Shown in pieces: positions 55,692 through 64,000 of a stretch of 64,000 nt of DNA; within the stretch, counting starts at the first letter, position 1, and each line of letters starts with the position of its first letter. The notes under the pieces were generated by a model. It was not told the DNA's origin. It saw only the letters and a list, made by a program, of their open reading frames with translations, and did no database searches. The translations under genes were made by a program, and so were the position numbers. Source of the stretch: Pseudomonadota bacterium (GTDB taxonomy: Bacteria; Pseudomonadota; Alphaproteobacteria; Sphingomonadales; Sphingomonadaceae); NCBI GenBank assembly GCA_023417515.1, contig JAEZFL010000058.1, positions 1-64,000 on the forward strand. Reading direction: 5' to 3'.

Positions 55692-56132
55692 ATGGCGAGC
55701 CGCCCTATCATCTATGTGCTCAACGGTCCCAATCTCAACCTGCTGGGGCTGCGCGAGCCGGAAATCTACGGTTCCGACACGCTCGACGACATCGCCGGGC
55801 GGCTGGAGGACCGTGCGCGGGAGCTCGGCCTCGCCGTTGAGGTGCGCCAGTCCAACCATGAGGGGCACCTCATCGACTGGCTCCACGAGGCCGAGGCCGA
55901 AGGCGCCAAGGCCGTGATCCTCAACGCCGGCGGGTTCACCCACAGCTCCGTCGCCATCCACGACGCGGTCACATCCGTATCGGTGCCGGTGATCGAGGTT
56001 CACCTTTCGAATCCACAATCGCGCGAGCCGTTCCGGCGCACCAGCCTGGTGGCGCGCGCGGCCAGGGGAAGCATCTGCGGCTTCGGGGCGCTGGGCTATG
56101 AGCTCGCGCTGGACGCAGCCGCACGTCTCTGA
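55692..56132 (+). CDS. aroQ: Type II 3-dehydroquinate dehydratase
   Basis: 146 residues, shikimate pathway. [20 protein letters not shown] with catalytic Tyr (EIYG), the flexible-lid region [33 protein letters not shown] and [20 protein letters not shown]. First gene of aroQ-accB-accC-arsC; the gap to accB is 28 bases. Divergent from thiS with 47 bases between. Confidence 0.97.
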   Translation: MASRPIIYVLNGPNLNLLGLREPEIYGSDTLDDIAGRLEDRARELGLAVEVRQSNHEGHLIDWLHEAEAEGAKAVILNAGGFTHSSVAIHDAVTSVSVPVIEVHLSNPQSREPFRRTSLVARAARGSICGFGALGYELALDAAARL

Positions 56133-56160
56133 CAGGGAGCCCCGAACAGGGGAATTGAGA

Positions 56161-56646
56161 ATGAACGACGATAACGGTTCCAACGGGGCCATGCGGGTCG
56201 ACACCGACCTGGTCCGCCAGCTCGCCGAGATGCTGAGCGAGAACGACCTCACCGAGATCGAGGTCGAGGACGGCGACCGCAAGATTTGCGTGAAGCGCAC
56301 GATCACCGCCGCGCCGATGGTGGCCGCCGCCCCGATGGCTCATGCGCCGGCCCCCGCCGCCGCCCCGGCCGGGGCCGCTGCCCCGGTTCAGGCCGCCGAG
56401 TCCGGGCCTCACCCCGGCTCCGTGCCCTCGCCGATGGTCGGTACCGTCTATCTCTCGGCGGAGCCCGGCTCGAAGCCGTTCGTCGCGGTCGGCGACTCGG
56501 TGTCGCAGGGGCAGACCCTGCTGATCATCGAGGCGATGAAGGTGATGAACCAGATCCCGGCGCCGCGCTCCGGCACCGTCACCCGAATCTGCGTCCAGAA
56601 TGCCGAGCCGGTCGAGTTCGGGCAGCCGCTGGTCGTGATCGAGTAA
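56161..56646 (+). CDS. accB: Biotin carboxyl carrier protein of acetyl-CoA carboxylase
   Basis: 161 residues. N-terminal helical start ([20 protein letters not shown]), an Ala/Pro linker (about 48-80) and the biotinyl domain: [16 protein letters not shown], then [13 protein letters not shown] with the biotinylated Lys, and QPLVVIE at the end. ATG 56161 after GGGGAATTGAGA. Followed one base later by accC. Confidence 0.97.
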   Translation: MNDDNGSNGAMRVDTDLVRQLAEMLSENDLTEIEVEDGDRKICVKRTITAAPMVAAAPMAHAPAPAAAPAGAAAPVQAAESGPHPGSVPSPMVGTVYLSAEPGSKPFVAVGDSVSQGQTLLIIEAMKVMNQIPAPRSGTVTRICVQNAEPVEFGQPLVVIE

Positions 56647-56647
56647 G

Positions 56648-58009
56648 ATGCCCGATATCCAGAAGGTCCTGATCGCCAACCGCGGCGAGATCGCGCTTCG
56701 GATCCACCGCGCCTGTCGCGAGATGGGGATCCGCACGGTGGCGGTCCATTCGACCGCGGACGCCGACGCCATGCACGTCCGCCTCGCCGACGAGGCGGTG
56801 TGCATCGGCCCCCCGAGTGCGACCGAATCCTATCTCAACATCCCCAACATCATCTCGGCCGCCGAGATCGCCCATGCCGACGCGATTCACCCCGGCTACG
56901 GCTTCCTGTCGGAGAACGCCCAGTTCGCCGAGATCGTCGAAGCCCACAACCTGATCTGGATCGGCCCGAAGCCCGAGCACATCCGAACGATGGGCGACAA
57001 GGTCGAGGCCAAGCGCACCGCCGGCGCGCTGGGTCTGCCGCTCGTCCCGGGCTCCGACGGAGCGATCGAGGACGTCGCCGAGGCGCGCCGGCTCGCCCGC
57101 GAGATCGGCTATCCGGTGCTGATCAAGGCGGCGTCTGGCGGCGGCGGTCGCGGCATGAAGGTGGTTCCGTCCGAGGACCAGCTCGAGACCCTCATGCAGC
57201 AGGCCGCGTCCGAGGCGAAGGCGGCGTTCGGCGACGCCACCGTCTACATGGAGAAATATCTCGGCAATCCGCGCCACATCGAGTTCCAGGTGTTCGGCGA
57301 CGGCGAAGGACAGGCCATCCATCTCGGCGAGCGCGACTGCTCGCTCCAGCGCCGCCACCAGAAGGTGCTCGAGGAGGCCCCCTCCCCGGTCATCTCCGCC
57401 GAGCAGCGCGACGAGATGGGCGGGATCGTCGCCAGGGCCATGGCGGAGATGGGCTATCGCGGCGCCGGCACGATCGAGTTCCTCTACGAGGACGGCCATT
57501 TCTACTTCATCGAGATGAACACCCGGCTCCAGGTCGAGCATCCGGTCACCGAGATGATCACCGGACTCGACCTCGTCCGCGAGCAGATACGGGTCGCCGA
57601 GGGCAAGGGCCTGACGCTGCGTCAGGAGGACGTCCAGTTCCGCGGCCACGCCATCGAGGTGCGAATCAACGCCGAGGACCCGGCGACCTTCGCTCCCTCG
57701 CCCGGGCTGGTGAAGAATTTCCACGCTCCGGGCGGAATGAACGTCCGGGTCGATAGCGGCCTCTACTCGGGCTACCGGGTGCCGCCTTATTACGACTCGA
57801 TGGTCGCCAAGTTGATCGTCTACGGCACCACCCGCGACGGCGCGATGCGCCGCCTCCGCCGCGCTCTCGAAGAGTTCGTCATCGACGGCATCAAGACCAC
57901 CATCCCGCTCCACCAGGCGGTGATCGAGGATTCCGAATTCCTTTCGGGCGACTATACGATCAAGTGGCTCGAGGAGTGGCTCGCGAAGCAGTCGGAGAAG
58001 GCGGCGTGA
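56648..58009 (+). CDS. accC: Biotin carboxylase subunit of acetyl-CoA carboxylase
   Basis: 453 residues. ATP-grasp enzyme that carboxylates biotin on Acc[51 protein letters not shown] (ATP-binding Gly loop), [39 protein letters not shown] and [13 protein letters not shown]. Full length. The stop overlaps the arsC GTG by 3 bases (GTGA). Confidence 0.98.
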   Translation: MPDIQKVLIANRGEIALRIHRACREMGIRTVAVHSTADADAMHVRLADEAVCIGPPSATESYLNIPNIISAAEIAHADAIHPGYGFLSENAQFAEIVEAHNLIWIGPKPEHIRTMGDKVEAKRTAGALGLPLVPGSDGAIEDVAEARRLAREIGYPVLIKAASGGGGRGMKVVPSEDQLETLMQQAASEAKAAFGDATVYMEKYLGNPRHIEFQVFGDGEGQAIHLGERDCSLQRRHQKVLEEAPSPVISAEQRDEMGGIVARAMAEMGYRGAGTIEFLYEDGHFYFIEMNTRLQVEHPVTEMITGLDLVREQIRVAEGKGLTLRQEDVQFRGHAIEVRINAEDPATFAPSPGLVKNFHAPGGMNVRVDSGLYSGYRVPPYYDSMVAKLIVYGTTRDGAMRRLRRALEEFVIDGIKTTIPLHQAVIEDSEFLSGDYTIKWLEEWLAKQSEKAA

Positions 58010-58341
58010 AGGCGACCATCTACCACAACCCCCGCTGCGGCACGTCGCGCAACGCCCTCGCCATGCTCGAGGAATCCGGCGCCGACGTGACGGTGATCGA
58101 GTATCTGAAGTCGCCGCCCAGCCGCGAGGAATTGAAGCGCCTCTACGAACGCGCCGGAATCACGCCGCGCCAGGGGCTGCGCGCCAAGGAGGAGGCCGCG
58201 GCCGGCCTCGCCGGCGCCGGCGACGAGGAGATTCTCGACGCGATGATGAAGGACCCGATCCTCATCGAGCGGCCGCTGGTCGAGACCGACAAGGGCGCCC
58301 GCCTCGCCCGCCCGGCGGAGACGGTGAAGGAAATCCTTTAG
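58006..58341 (+). CDS. arsC: ArsC/Spx-like glutaredoxin-dependent arsenate reductase
   Basis: 111 residues, GTG start coupled to acc[21 protein letters not shown] carries the nucleophile Cys (about 11); [19 protein letters not shown] and [20 protein letters not shown] carry the Arg residues of arsenate binding. The Arg triad and length fit ArsC rather than Spx. No ars efflux or ArsR gene is near, so the role may be general; accC linkage is common in sphingomonads. Confidence 0.92.
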   Translation: MKATIYHNPRCGTSRNALAMLEESGADVTVIEYLKSPPSREELKRLYERAGITPRQGLRAKEEAAAGLAGAGDEEILDAMMKDPILIERPLVETDKGARLARPAETVKEIL

Positions 58342-58353
58342 CCTCCTCGAACC

Positions 58354-58436
58354 GTCACCCTGAACTTGTTTCAGGGTCCATTTCGCCGCTCGCATTGCGG
58401 CTCATCGATGGATGCTGAAACGAGTTCAGCATGACG
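58354..58436. repeat. Palindromic intergenic repeat, family C (inverted order)
   Basis: GTCACCCTGAACTTGTTTCA + GGGTCCA arm, a 30-base middle with its own CCGCTCGCATTGCGG dyad, then TGGATGCTGAAACGAGTTCA + GCATGACG arm. Same two arms as at 23032-23115 but in reversed order, so this is the reverse complement orientation. Confidence 0.85.
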
Positions 58437-58492
58437 GGGTGCCGCACACAGGTTGGTGCAAATCACATCGGACTCGCGCTAACCTGTCGCAC

Positions 58493-59212
58493 ATGGCGGC
58501 GATCGATCCCGACCTGTTGCTGCGTGCCTATGCGATCGGCGTGTTCCCGATGTCCGACGGGCGCGAGGCGAAGGACGTCTATTGGGTCGAGCCGCGCCGC
58601 CGCGCCATCCTGCCACTCCAGGGTTTCCATCTGTCGAGGTCGCTTCGGAAAACGATCCGCTCCGACCGCTTCACCGTCACCCGCGACACCGCTTTCACGC
58701 GGGTCATCCGCGCCTGCGCCGAGCGCGACGAGACCTGGATCAACCCGGCGATCGAGCAGAGCTACACCACCCTCCACGCGCTTGGGCAGGCGCATTCGAT
58801 CGAGACCTGGCTGGACGGCGAGCTGGTCGGCGGCCTCTACGGCGTGCGTCTCGGCCCCGCTTTTTTCGGCGAGAGCATGTTCAGCCGGGCCACGGATGCG
58901 TCGAAGGTCGCCCTCGCCTGGCTGGTCGCGCGGCTGATCGCGGGGGGCTTCCGCCTGCTCGACTGCCAGTTCATGACCGATCACCTCAAGAGCCTCGGGG
59001 CGATCGAGGTCAGCCAGCAGCGCTACCTGGAGATGTTGACCGCCGAGTTGGAGGCGGCCGGCTCGCTCGACTCGCCGCCGGTGGCTTCGGTGCGCCGCGG
59101 CGGAGTCGCGGAGCCCGATTTCGGCAGGCTCGACCGGTTGCTCGAGGAATCGGCGGGCGCCTCCGGTGCCCCCGGATGCGTCATCGCGCAGCTCTTGACC
59201 CACACGTCGTAG
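58493..59212 (+). CDS. aat: Leucyl/phenylalanyl-tRNA-protein transferase
   Basis: 239 residues. N-end rule enzyme adding Leu/Phe to N-terminal Arg/Lys. DLLLRAYAIGVFPMSDGREA then VYWVEPRRRAILPLQGFHLS, ERDETWINPAIEQSYTTLHA, HSIETWLDGELVGGLYGVRL then FFGESMFSR and LLDCQFMTDHLKSLGAIEVS. ATG 58493. The last about 60 codons (from 59023) lie opposite the end of the DUF2155 gene. Confidence 0.95.
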   Translation: MAAIDPDLLLRAYAIGVFPMSDGREAKDVYWVEPRRRAILPLQGFHLSRSLRKTIRSDRFTVTRDTAFTRVIRACAERDETWINPAIEQSYTTLHALGQAHSIETWLDGELVGGLYGVRLGPAFFGESMFSRATDASKVALAWLVARLIAGGFRLLDCQFMTDHLKSLGAIEVSQQRYLEMLTAELEAAGSLDSPPVASVRRGGVAEPDFGRLDRLLEESAGASGAPGCVIAQLLTHTS

Positions 59213-59634
59213 ACGGGGTGCTCCACGACGTTGAGGGAAGGGCTCTCCTTGTAGACCCAGCCCGAGAAGATTCTCCGGAACGTGCCCTGGCGATCGGCGG
59301 TATCGACCTGGAGGAAGGCCCCGGTCAGCTGCTGCGGCTCGTGCGGCGCGGTCGTCTCGCAGGCGCGGAGGCGAATGATGATGTCGTTGTCGCGCACGGC
59401 CTGGCCGGGCCGCAGCGTGAGGTCGCGGGCGATCCCGTTGCGCTTGTTGATGAGGCCGATGACCGCGACCCGCTCCGCCATCGGAGTGGTTCCGGGCGCC
59501 AGGGTGTCGGCCGCAGCGCGCACCGGCTCCGACTCGACCTGGCCGTTGGTCGCCTGGTTCTCCTCGCCCCCGCCGCACGCGGCGAGCGCGGTCAGGCCGG
59601 CAAGTGCGGCAGCGGTGAGGGGAGCGCGGCGCAT
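59023..59634 (-). CDS. DUF2155 predicted lipoprotein
   Basis: 203 residues. Lipoprotein signal (ALAAC, Cys20). Mature region has VAVIGLINKRNGIARDLTLR, NDIIIRLRACETTAPHEPQQ, GAFLQVDTADRQGTFRRIFS then GWVYKESPSLNVVEHPVYDV and WVKSC. This matches DUF2155, which is usually encoded beside NDUFA12 and aat in alphaproteobacteria. The conserved part ends near WVKSC; the following 50 residues lie antisense to aat and may be a non-essential extension. Confidence 0.88.
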   Translation of the reverse strand: MRRAPLTAAALAGLTALAACGGGEENQATNGQVESEPVRAAADTLAPGTTPMAERVAVIGLINKRNGIARDLTLRPGQAVRDNDIIIRLRACETTAPHEPQQLTGAFLQVDTADRQGTFRRIFSGWVYKESPSLNVVEHPVYDVWVKSCAMTHPGAPEAPADSSSNRSSLPKSGSATPPRRTEATGGESSEPAASNSAVNISR

Positions 59635-59639
59635 GAAGC

Positions 59640-60020
59640 CTATTCGGGCGTCCAGGCCTGGTAGTCGCCGCTCGCCGCCTGGCGCTGGCCGCCGCGGGCG
59701 AGCGCTCCGGACGGGCGATAGGCATAGGGCGTCCCGGTCAGGTTCGGGGTCGGCTCCTTGAGGAACTTGGGCGCCGGCGGAAGCGCCTTGTCCGGAACGT
59801 CGTCGATCAGCTTGTGCATCCACGCATACCATTCCGGCGGAATCCGGCTCGCGTCGTTCACGCCATTGTAGATGACGTAGCGGCGGTCGCCCTTCTTGGA
59901 CTGGTAGTAGATATTGCCGTTGAGATCGCGGCCCACCTCGCGGCCGGTGCCGCGGATGTGCATCCCGGCGCCGATCGTCGCGCCGTTCCACCAGGTGAAG
60001 ATCTTGCCGAGGAAACCCAT
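59640..60020 (-). CDS. NADH:ubiquinone oxidoreductase subunit NDUFA12
   Basis: 126 residues. Peripheral supernumerary complex I subunit, homologous to mitochondrial B17.2. GRDLNGNIYYQSKKGDRRYV then IYNGVNDASRIPPEWYAWMH, and a Pro-rich C-terminus (PPAPKFLKEPTPNLTGTPYA, YRPSGAL). It stops 5 bases before the DUF2155 ATG, so the two are probably one transcript. Confidence 0.95.
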   Translation of the reverse strand: MGFLGKIFTWWNGATIGAGMHIRGTGREVGRDLNGNIYYQSKKGDRRYVIYNGVNDASRIPPEWYAWMHKLIDDVPDKALPPAPKFLKEPTPNLTGTPYAYRPSGALARGGQRQAASGDYQAWTPE

Positions 60021-60057
60021 GGGCCGCGCCTACGGCTTATCCGCGTCCAGTTTCAAG

Positions 60058-60202
60058 CCCCTCCCTTTCAAGGGAGGGGTTGGGGTGGGTGCGCGCGTCT
60101 GCGCGCCAAAAGACTTTTCCGATGTGCTCGAAGCGCCAGCCGGGGCATCGAGCCCCGCCCGTCGCTTGCCCCACCCCGTGCCCCTCCCCTGAAGGGGAGG
60201 GG
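60058..60202. repeat. Palindromic G+C-rich intergenic repeat, subtype B
   Basis: CCCCTCCCTTTCAAGGGAGG + GG hairpin, GTTGGGGTGGGTGCGCGC, a long middle, GCCCCACCCCGTGCCCCTC and a GAAG-looped CCCCT/AGGGG end. Order as at 44099 and 46222. It lies between NDUFA12 and the cold-shock gene. Confidence 0.85.
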
Positions 60203-60216
60203 TGAAGTTGATTGAA

Positions 60217-60810
60217 TCAGCGCGCCTCGACCTCGACCGCGAGCGGGCCTTTCTTGCCGACCGCGATTCGCGCCCGCAGCGGCTGGTCGGGGAACAGGTC
60301 GGCGAGGCCGCCGCGGCGCACCGTCTCCATGTGAACGAACACGTCCTCGTCGTCGCCTTCCTCGCGGACCAGGAAGCCGTAGCCGCGCAGGCGGTTGAAC
60401 CATTTGACCTTGACCGCCTCGAACGGCCCGGCGGAGTCTAGCAGCGCGGCGGGATTGACCCGCTCGCTCTGCTCCGCCTGGGCCCGGTTGAGCTCGGGCA
60501 CCAGCGCCTGGCTGAGATCGATGCTGATCACCTTGCGGGCCTGCAGCCCGCGCTCCTGATGGGCGACCAGGCACTCGACGATCGCGCCCTCCGGAAGGCT
60601 TCGGCGGTCATGCTCGCGAAGCACCGTGAAGTGGATGAGGACGTCGCCGGCGACCTCGTCGCTGACCACGAATCCGAAGCCGCGGGTGGCGTCGAACCAT
60701 TTGACCGTGCCGGTGACCCGCTGAAGGGCATCGCCATCCCCGGCCGCGGGATGACCGCCACCGGTGCCGCCGACGGCCCCGCCTTCCTCACTCTCGCTGC
60801 GCGACATCAT
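60217..60810 (-). CDS. Two-domain cold-shock protein
   Basis: 197 residues. Two CSD domains: the first has VTGTVKWFDATRGFGFVVSD then DVLIHFTVL; the second VKVKWFNRLRGYGFLVREEG then DVFVHMET. The RNP-1-like motifs GFGFV and GYGFL are intact. A linker with AQAEQSERVNPA connects them. Such double-CSD proteins bind RNA or ssDNA in alphaproteobacteria. Start at ATG-ATG 60810/60807. The 60811-60878 gap holds its leader. Confidence 0.92.
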   Translation of the reverse strand: MMSRSESEEGGAVGGTGGGHPAAGDGDALQRVTGTVKWFDATRGFGFVVSDEVAGDVLIHFTVLREHDRRSLPEGAIVECLVAHQERGLQARKVISIDLSQALVPELNRAQAEQSERVNPAALLDSAGPFEAVKVKWFNRLRGYGFLVREEGDDEDVFVHMETVRRGGLADLFPDQPLRARIAVGKKGPLAVEVEAR

Positions 60811-60878
60811 CAACGGCCTATCAACCACGGCACCGTAGAAGTACCATGGTTTTGCATTTTGTGAACTGTGGCAGGCGA

Positions 60879-61418
60879 TTAATCGTCCGCTTCCGGGAAT
60901 TCCCCGGGCCGGGCCGCGACGATCTTCCTCGCCAGGCCGAGCGGGTGGCCCGCCCGCAGCATCGCTGCCAGCTTCTTCTCCCGTTCCGGGCGCTCCGGCC
61001 AGGCATCGGCATAGGGGCCGATCCGCCGCCGCTCGGCGAAGCGCAGGGCCGCATTCCAAGCCTCGGCCTCGGCATATTCGCGCGCCGCCGAGCCGTCCGC
61101 TTCCTCGACCCCGGCGACCTTGAGCGCCGTCTCGACCCGCCGAGCGCCATAGCCGCGCCGCGACAGCGACTCCGCCCGAGCCGTCGCGAAGGCGGCGTCG
61201 TCGACATAGCCGAGCCGGGCGCAGCGCTCGACCAGGCCGTCGACCGGCGGCTCCCCGTCGCCTGCCCAGCCGCGCTCGCGCAGCTTGCGCGCGAGATAGG
61301 CCTTGAGTTTCGCGCGCGTAACGGCGTAGCGCCCGGCATAGCCGATGGCGAGCCGTTCGAGCCCCTCGCCGTCGAGCGGCGGCACCACGCGTTTGCGACG
61401 TTCCTGCTGCACGGCCAT
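60879..61418 (-). CDS. recX: RecX-family regulator
   Basis: 179 residues. RecX modulates RecA. Repeated three-helix units: RYAVTRAKLKAYLARKLRER, LVERCARLGYVDDAAFATAR and SLSRRGYGARRVETALKVAG. These match RecX modules 1 and 2 with GYVDDxxFA. Start ATG 61418. No recA next to it; divergent from the acyl-AMP ligase gene. Confidence 0.88.
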   Translation of the reverse strand: MAVQQERRKRVVPPLDGEGLERLAIGYAGRYAVTRAKLKAYLARKLRERGWAGDGEPPVDGLVERCARLGYVDDAAFATARAESLSRRGYGARRVETALKVAGVEEADGSAAREYAEAEAWNAALRFAERRRIGPYADAWPERPEREKKLAAMLRAGHPLGLARKIVAARPGEFPEADD

Positions 61419-61551
61419 GATTGTGCCACAGTAGAGCCGGATTATGAACGCGCTCGCCGCCTTAGGGGCAGGCTCGGGGCTCTGTGCTGCCTCGAAGCGC
61501 GGCGACCTGCGGTGACCAGAAAAAGCCAAGTGATAAGGGATTGAGCCAGAC

Positions 61552-63306
61552 GTGATTGAGAATGGTGCAGGCGCCGGCATGGCCGAGCCGACCCCCACCG
61601 ACGATGGCACGGTCCGCCGCTATGCGGACTTCGCGACCCTCGGCGAGGCCCTCGATTATGCGGCCCAGGGTGCGCGCGGCCTCAACTTCCATGACGCGCG
61701 GGCGCGGCTCGAGCGTGTCTATCCGTTCAGCGAGCTGCGCAGCGACGCCCTCGCCTGGGCCTACCGCCTGATCGCGCGCGGCGTGAAGCCCGGCGACCGA
61801 ATCGCGCTGATCGCCGAGACCGCCCCGGAATTCTGCTCGCTCTTCTTCGGCGCGGTCTATGCCGGCGCGTGGCCGATCCCGCTGCCGCTGCCGACCTCGT
61901 TCGGCGGCGCTCAATCCTATATCGACCAGCTCGGGGTCCAGCTGAAGAGCGCGGACCCGCTGATGCTGGTCTATCCGCCGATGCTTGCGAGCCTCGCCGG
62001 CGCGGCGGCCGAGGCGGCCGGAGTCCCCGGCCTCGACTGGAGCCGCTTCGGCGAGGAGGACGCTCCCGCGGTCGAGCTTCCGGGCGCCAGCCCCGACGAC
62101 GTCGCCTATCTGCAATATTCCAGCGGCTCGACCCGCTTCCCGCACGGCGTGGTCATCACCCACAAAGCCCTGATGAGCAATCTCGCGGCGCACAGCCACG
62201 GAATGAAGCTCGGCGACGGCGACCGCGGGGTCGCCTGGCTGCCTTTCTACCATGACATGGGCCTGGTCGGCTGCCTGTTGTCGCCGGTCGCCAACCAGAT
62301 GTCGGCCGACTATCTCAAGACCGAGGATTTCGCGCGCCGCCCGCTCGCCTGGCTCGACCTCATCAGCCGGCACGAGGGCACGACGATGAGCTACTCGCCG
62401 AGCTTCGGCTACGACATCTGCGCCCGCCGCGTGTCCAGCCAGGTCAACGTCGCCGAGCGCTTCGACCTGTCGCGCTGGCGCATCGCCGGCAATGGCGCCG
62501 ACATGATCCGGCCCGACGTGATGCAGGCCTTCGTCGACGCCTTCGCCCCGGCCGGCTTCGACGCCAAGGCGTTCCTTCCCAGCTACGGCCTCGCCGAGGC
62601 CACCCTCGCCGTGTCGATCATGCCGCCGGGCGAGGGCATCGTCGTCGAGCTGGTCGAGGAGACCCTGCTCGCCGGCGGCACCAGCGGCGAGCGCGACCGC
62701 CCGCAGCGCTACCGCGCCGTGGTCAATTGCGGCAAGCCGGCGCTGGGCATGGAGATCGAGATCCGCGACGAGAGCGGCAACCCGCTCGGCAACCGCCAGG
62801 TCGGCAAGGTCTGGTGCCGCGGCTCGTCGGTCATGGCCGGCTATTTCCGCGACGAGGAGGCGACCAACGCCTGCCTCACCGAGGACGGCTGGCTCGACAC
62901 CGGCGACATGGGCTATTTGAGCGACGGCTACATCTACATCGTCGGCCGCGCCAAGGACATGATCATCATCAACGGCAAGAACCACTGGCCCCAGGACATC
63001 GAGTGGGCGGTGGAGCAATTGCCGGGCTTCAAGGCCGGCGACATCGCCGCCTTCTCGATCACCACCCAGGGCGGCGAGGAAACCCCCGCTGTCCTCGTCC
63101 AGTGCCGCACCTCGGACCTCGACGAGCGCGCCAAGCTGCGCGAGCTGATCCGCGAGCGGGTCCGCGCCATCACCGGGATCAACTGCGTGATCGAGCTGGT
63201 CCCGCCCCGCTCGCTGCCGCGCACCAGCTCGGGCAAGCTGTCCCGCGCCAAGGCCCGCAACCTCTATCTGAGCGGCGAGATCACCACCTACGATATCGCC
63301 GCTTGA
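61552..63306 (+). CDS. Fatty acyl-AMP ligase
   Basis: 584 residues, ANL superfamily. GTG 61552 used; ATG 61579 (MAEPTPTDDG) is an alternative. Adenylation motifs: YLQYSSGSTRFPHGVVITHK (A3), SYGLAEATLAVSI (A5-like), and GWLDTGDMGYLSDGYIYIVG then RAKDMIIINGKNHWPQDIEW (A7-A8). LPRTSSGKLSRAKARN holds the A10 Lys. The insertion and PFYHDMGLVGCLLSP are FAAL features, so acyl-AMP probably goes to an acyl carrier rather than CoA. No polyketide synthase is in the window. Confidence 0.92.
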   Translation: MIENGAGAGMAEPTPTDDGTVRRYADFATLGEALDYAAQGARGLNFHDARARLERVYPFSELRSDALAWAYRLIARGVKPGDRIALIAETAPEFCSLFFGAVYAGAWPIPLPLPTSFGGAQSYIDQLGVQLKSADPLMLVYPPMLASLAGAAAEAAGVPGLDWSRFGEEDAPAVELPGASPDDVAYLQYSSGSTRFPHGVVITHKALMSNLAAHSHGMKLGDGDRGVAWLPFYHDMGLVGCLLSPVANQMSADYLKTEDFARRPLAWLDLISRHEGTTMSYSPSFGYDICARRVSSQVNVAERFDLSRWRIAGNGADMIRPDVMQAFVDAFAPAGFDAKAFLPSYGLAEATLAVSIMPPGEGIVVELVEETLLAGGTSGERDRPQRYRAVVNCGKPALGMEIEIRDESGNPLGNRQVGKVWCRGSSVMAGYFRDEEATNACLTEDGWLDTGDMGYLSDGYIYIVGRAKDMIIINGKNHWPQDIEWAVEQLPGFKAGDIAAFSITTQGGEETPAVLVQCRTSDLDERAKLRELIRERVRAITGINCVIELVPPRSLPRTSSGKLSRAKARNLYLSGEITTYDIAA

Positions 63307-63414
63307 GCGCCCGAGCGTAGCGAGCGGATTGCGCAGCGATCGTCGAGCAGCGCGAAGAGAGCGCGAAAGCCGGCCAGCCTGCCCCCGGACCCTGGCCGGG
63401 GGGACAGGTCTGAC

Positions 63415-63437
63415 GTCACGGGATTTACTCCCGTGAC
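63415..63437. other. Short perfect hairpin in the region before tRNA-Trp
   Basis: GTCACGGGA-TTTAC-TCCCGTGAC, 9-bp stem, in the 63307-63532 interval. No T-run follows, so terminator activity is doubtful. The interval also has a CCGGCCAG/CTGGCCGG dyad and one repeat-like arm CCCTTCGACAGACTCAGGGC (63481-63500). No gene is seen there. Confidence 0.5.
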
Positions 63438-63532
63438 GGCCTCGCAGCCCCCCCAACTGCTCGCGCACGCAAAAGGTCAGCCCTTCGACAGACTCAGGGC
63501 AGCCGGTGCGTTCGACGATATCTGGAAAAGAT

Positions 63533-63608
63533 TGGCAGGAGTGGAGGGACTCGAACCCACGGCCCTCGGTTTTGGAGACCGATGCTCTACCAGCTGAGCT
63601 ACACTCCT
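63533..63608 (-). tRNA. tRNA-Trp (CCA anticodon)
   Basis: 76 bases with encoded CCA. Acceptor AGGAGTG/CACTCCT, D-arm AGCTCAGCTGGTAGAGC, anticodon stem TCGGT/ACCGA around CTCCAAA (anticodon CCA), T-arm GTGGGTTCGAGTCC. All stems pair. It usually lies just before secE on the same strand; here it is on the opposite strand. Confidence 0.97.
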
Positions 63609-63814
63609 GCACGCCGGAGCGAGCCAGATAGCGACAGGAACCGGGCTCCGCAAGCGCGCCCGCTCCCCATCTTCGCAAGCGCCACCTTCTTGCTTTCCCT
63701 TTACGCCGCCGCTAATCGGCCTATCTCCCGTACATCGGAAATCCCCTCGGCTGACCGGCCCACCGGTCCCGGGCGGCTGCCCGGAACGGCAGATTTCACA
63801 AGGAACAGGCACAG

Positions 63815-64000
63815 GTGGCGAAAACCTCCCCAGGCGAATTCTTCCGGCAGGTCCGCGCCGAAACCGCGAAGATCGTGTGGCCGACCCGCAAGGAAACGAT
63901 GATGACGGCGGTGATGGTGGTGATCATGACCACGATCCTCGGCCTGTTCTTCTTCGGCATCGATTCGGCGTTCAGCGCGATCGTTCGCAACCTCATCGCC
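63815..64000 (+). CDS. secE: Preprotein translocase subunit SecE, 5' part
   Basis: 62 codons present, reading off the right edge. GTG start with AAGGA upstream. The SecE core is FFRQVRAETAKIVWPTRKET (cytoplasmic amphipathic helix) followed by one membrane helix (MVVIMTTILGLFFFGI). This is the small single-helix SecE. nusG would be expected next, beyond the window. Confidence 0.95.
   Translation, partial: MAKTSPGEFFRQVRAETAKIVWPTRKETMMTAVMVVIMTTILGLFFFGIDSAFSAIVRNLIA

Noticed and set aside
61462..63678. 738-codon open frame on the minus strand
   Set aside because: It is antisense to the fatty acyl-AMP ligase and even runs through tRNA-Trp; no protein-like motifs.

Overview
The window reads as a stretch of high-GC chromosome from an alphaproteobacterium, almost certainly a sphingomonad (order Sphingomonadales). 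The evidence is the GcrA cell-cycle regulator, the mitochondrial-type complex I subunit NDUFA12 next to a DUF2155 protein, the three-gene Rieske/cytochrome b/cytochrome c1 operon, a TonB-dependent receptor, adrenodoxin-type ferredoxin, and many G+C-rich intergenic palindromes. There are no phage genes, no transposases, no rRNA and no CRISPR array. Genus cannot be fixed from this sequence alone.

Layout. 1-3.7 kb (minus): rRNA/tRNA uracil methyltransferase (cut by the window edge), NAD(P)H-hydrate repair enzyme, lipoproteins, crotonase. 3.8-5.8 kb (plus): PhoD-like phosphatase and MaoC hydratase. 6.7-9.5 kb (minus): petABC, the cytochrome bc1 complex. 9.9-11.6 kb: trmL, then a PIN-toxin/antitoxin pair with a perfect 15-bp palindrome in front. 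11.9-17.6 kb: TonB-dependent receptor, hemF, a GNAT protein, a membrane protein, lipB. 17.6-25.8 kb: small lipoproteins, queE-queC, hslO, a broken ParD-like antitoxin, proline iminopeptidase, argD, an ABC-2 permease. 25.9-33.0 kb: gcrA followed by the most unusual region (next paragraph). 33.3-42 kb: parE, a beta-lactamase-fold hydrolase, apaG, recO and a surface-polysaccharide-like trio (two FemAB/CelD-type acyltransferases and a NodB-like deacetylase). 42-46 kb: an overlapping operon of two cysteine desulfurases, ferredoxin and a class A beta-lactamase. 46-55 kb: a TPP enzyme, a PAS-GGDEF-EAL-PilZ protein, CsbD, erythromycin esterase-pcm, thiS-thiG. 55.7-64 kb: aroQ, accB-accC-arsC, aat, DUF2155, NDUFA12, a double cold-shock protein, recX, a fatty acyl-AMP ligase, tRNA-Trp and the start of secE.

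The strongest candidate for an undescribed system lies between gcrA and parE (26.65-33.04 kb). A 61-residue peptide with an acidic leader, a twin-Arg/hydrophobic stretch and a short Ser/Thr-rich tail is encoded directly upstream of a protein that fuses a PqqD-like peptide-binding domain to an HPr-kinase-like domain. This overlaps a TPR-sulfotransferase. Around them lie a nucleotidyltransferase, a radical SAM protein with extra C-terminal cysteines and a Fe(II)/2-oxoglutarate (PhyH-type) oxygenase. Kinase and nucleotidyltransferase relatives are known to tailor the C-terminal residue of some lasso peptides, but no lasso cyclase, protease or exporter is visible here. I infer a peptide (RiPP-like) modification system of unassigned class.

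A second notable point is a family of palindromic G+C-rich repeats. At least six copies of two subtypes, plus two further repeat families, sit between genes. One copy lies in frame inside a cysteine desulfurase gene and adds about 36 residues, much like Rickettsia palindromic elements.
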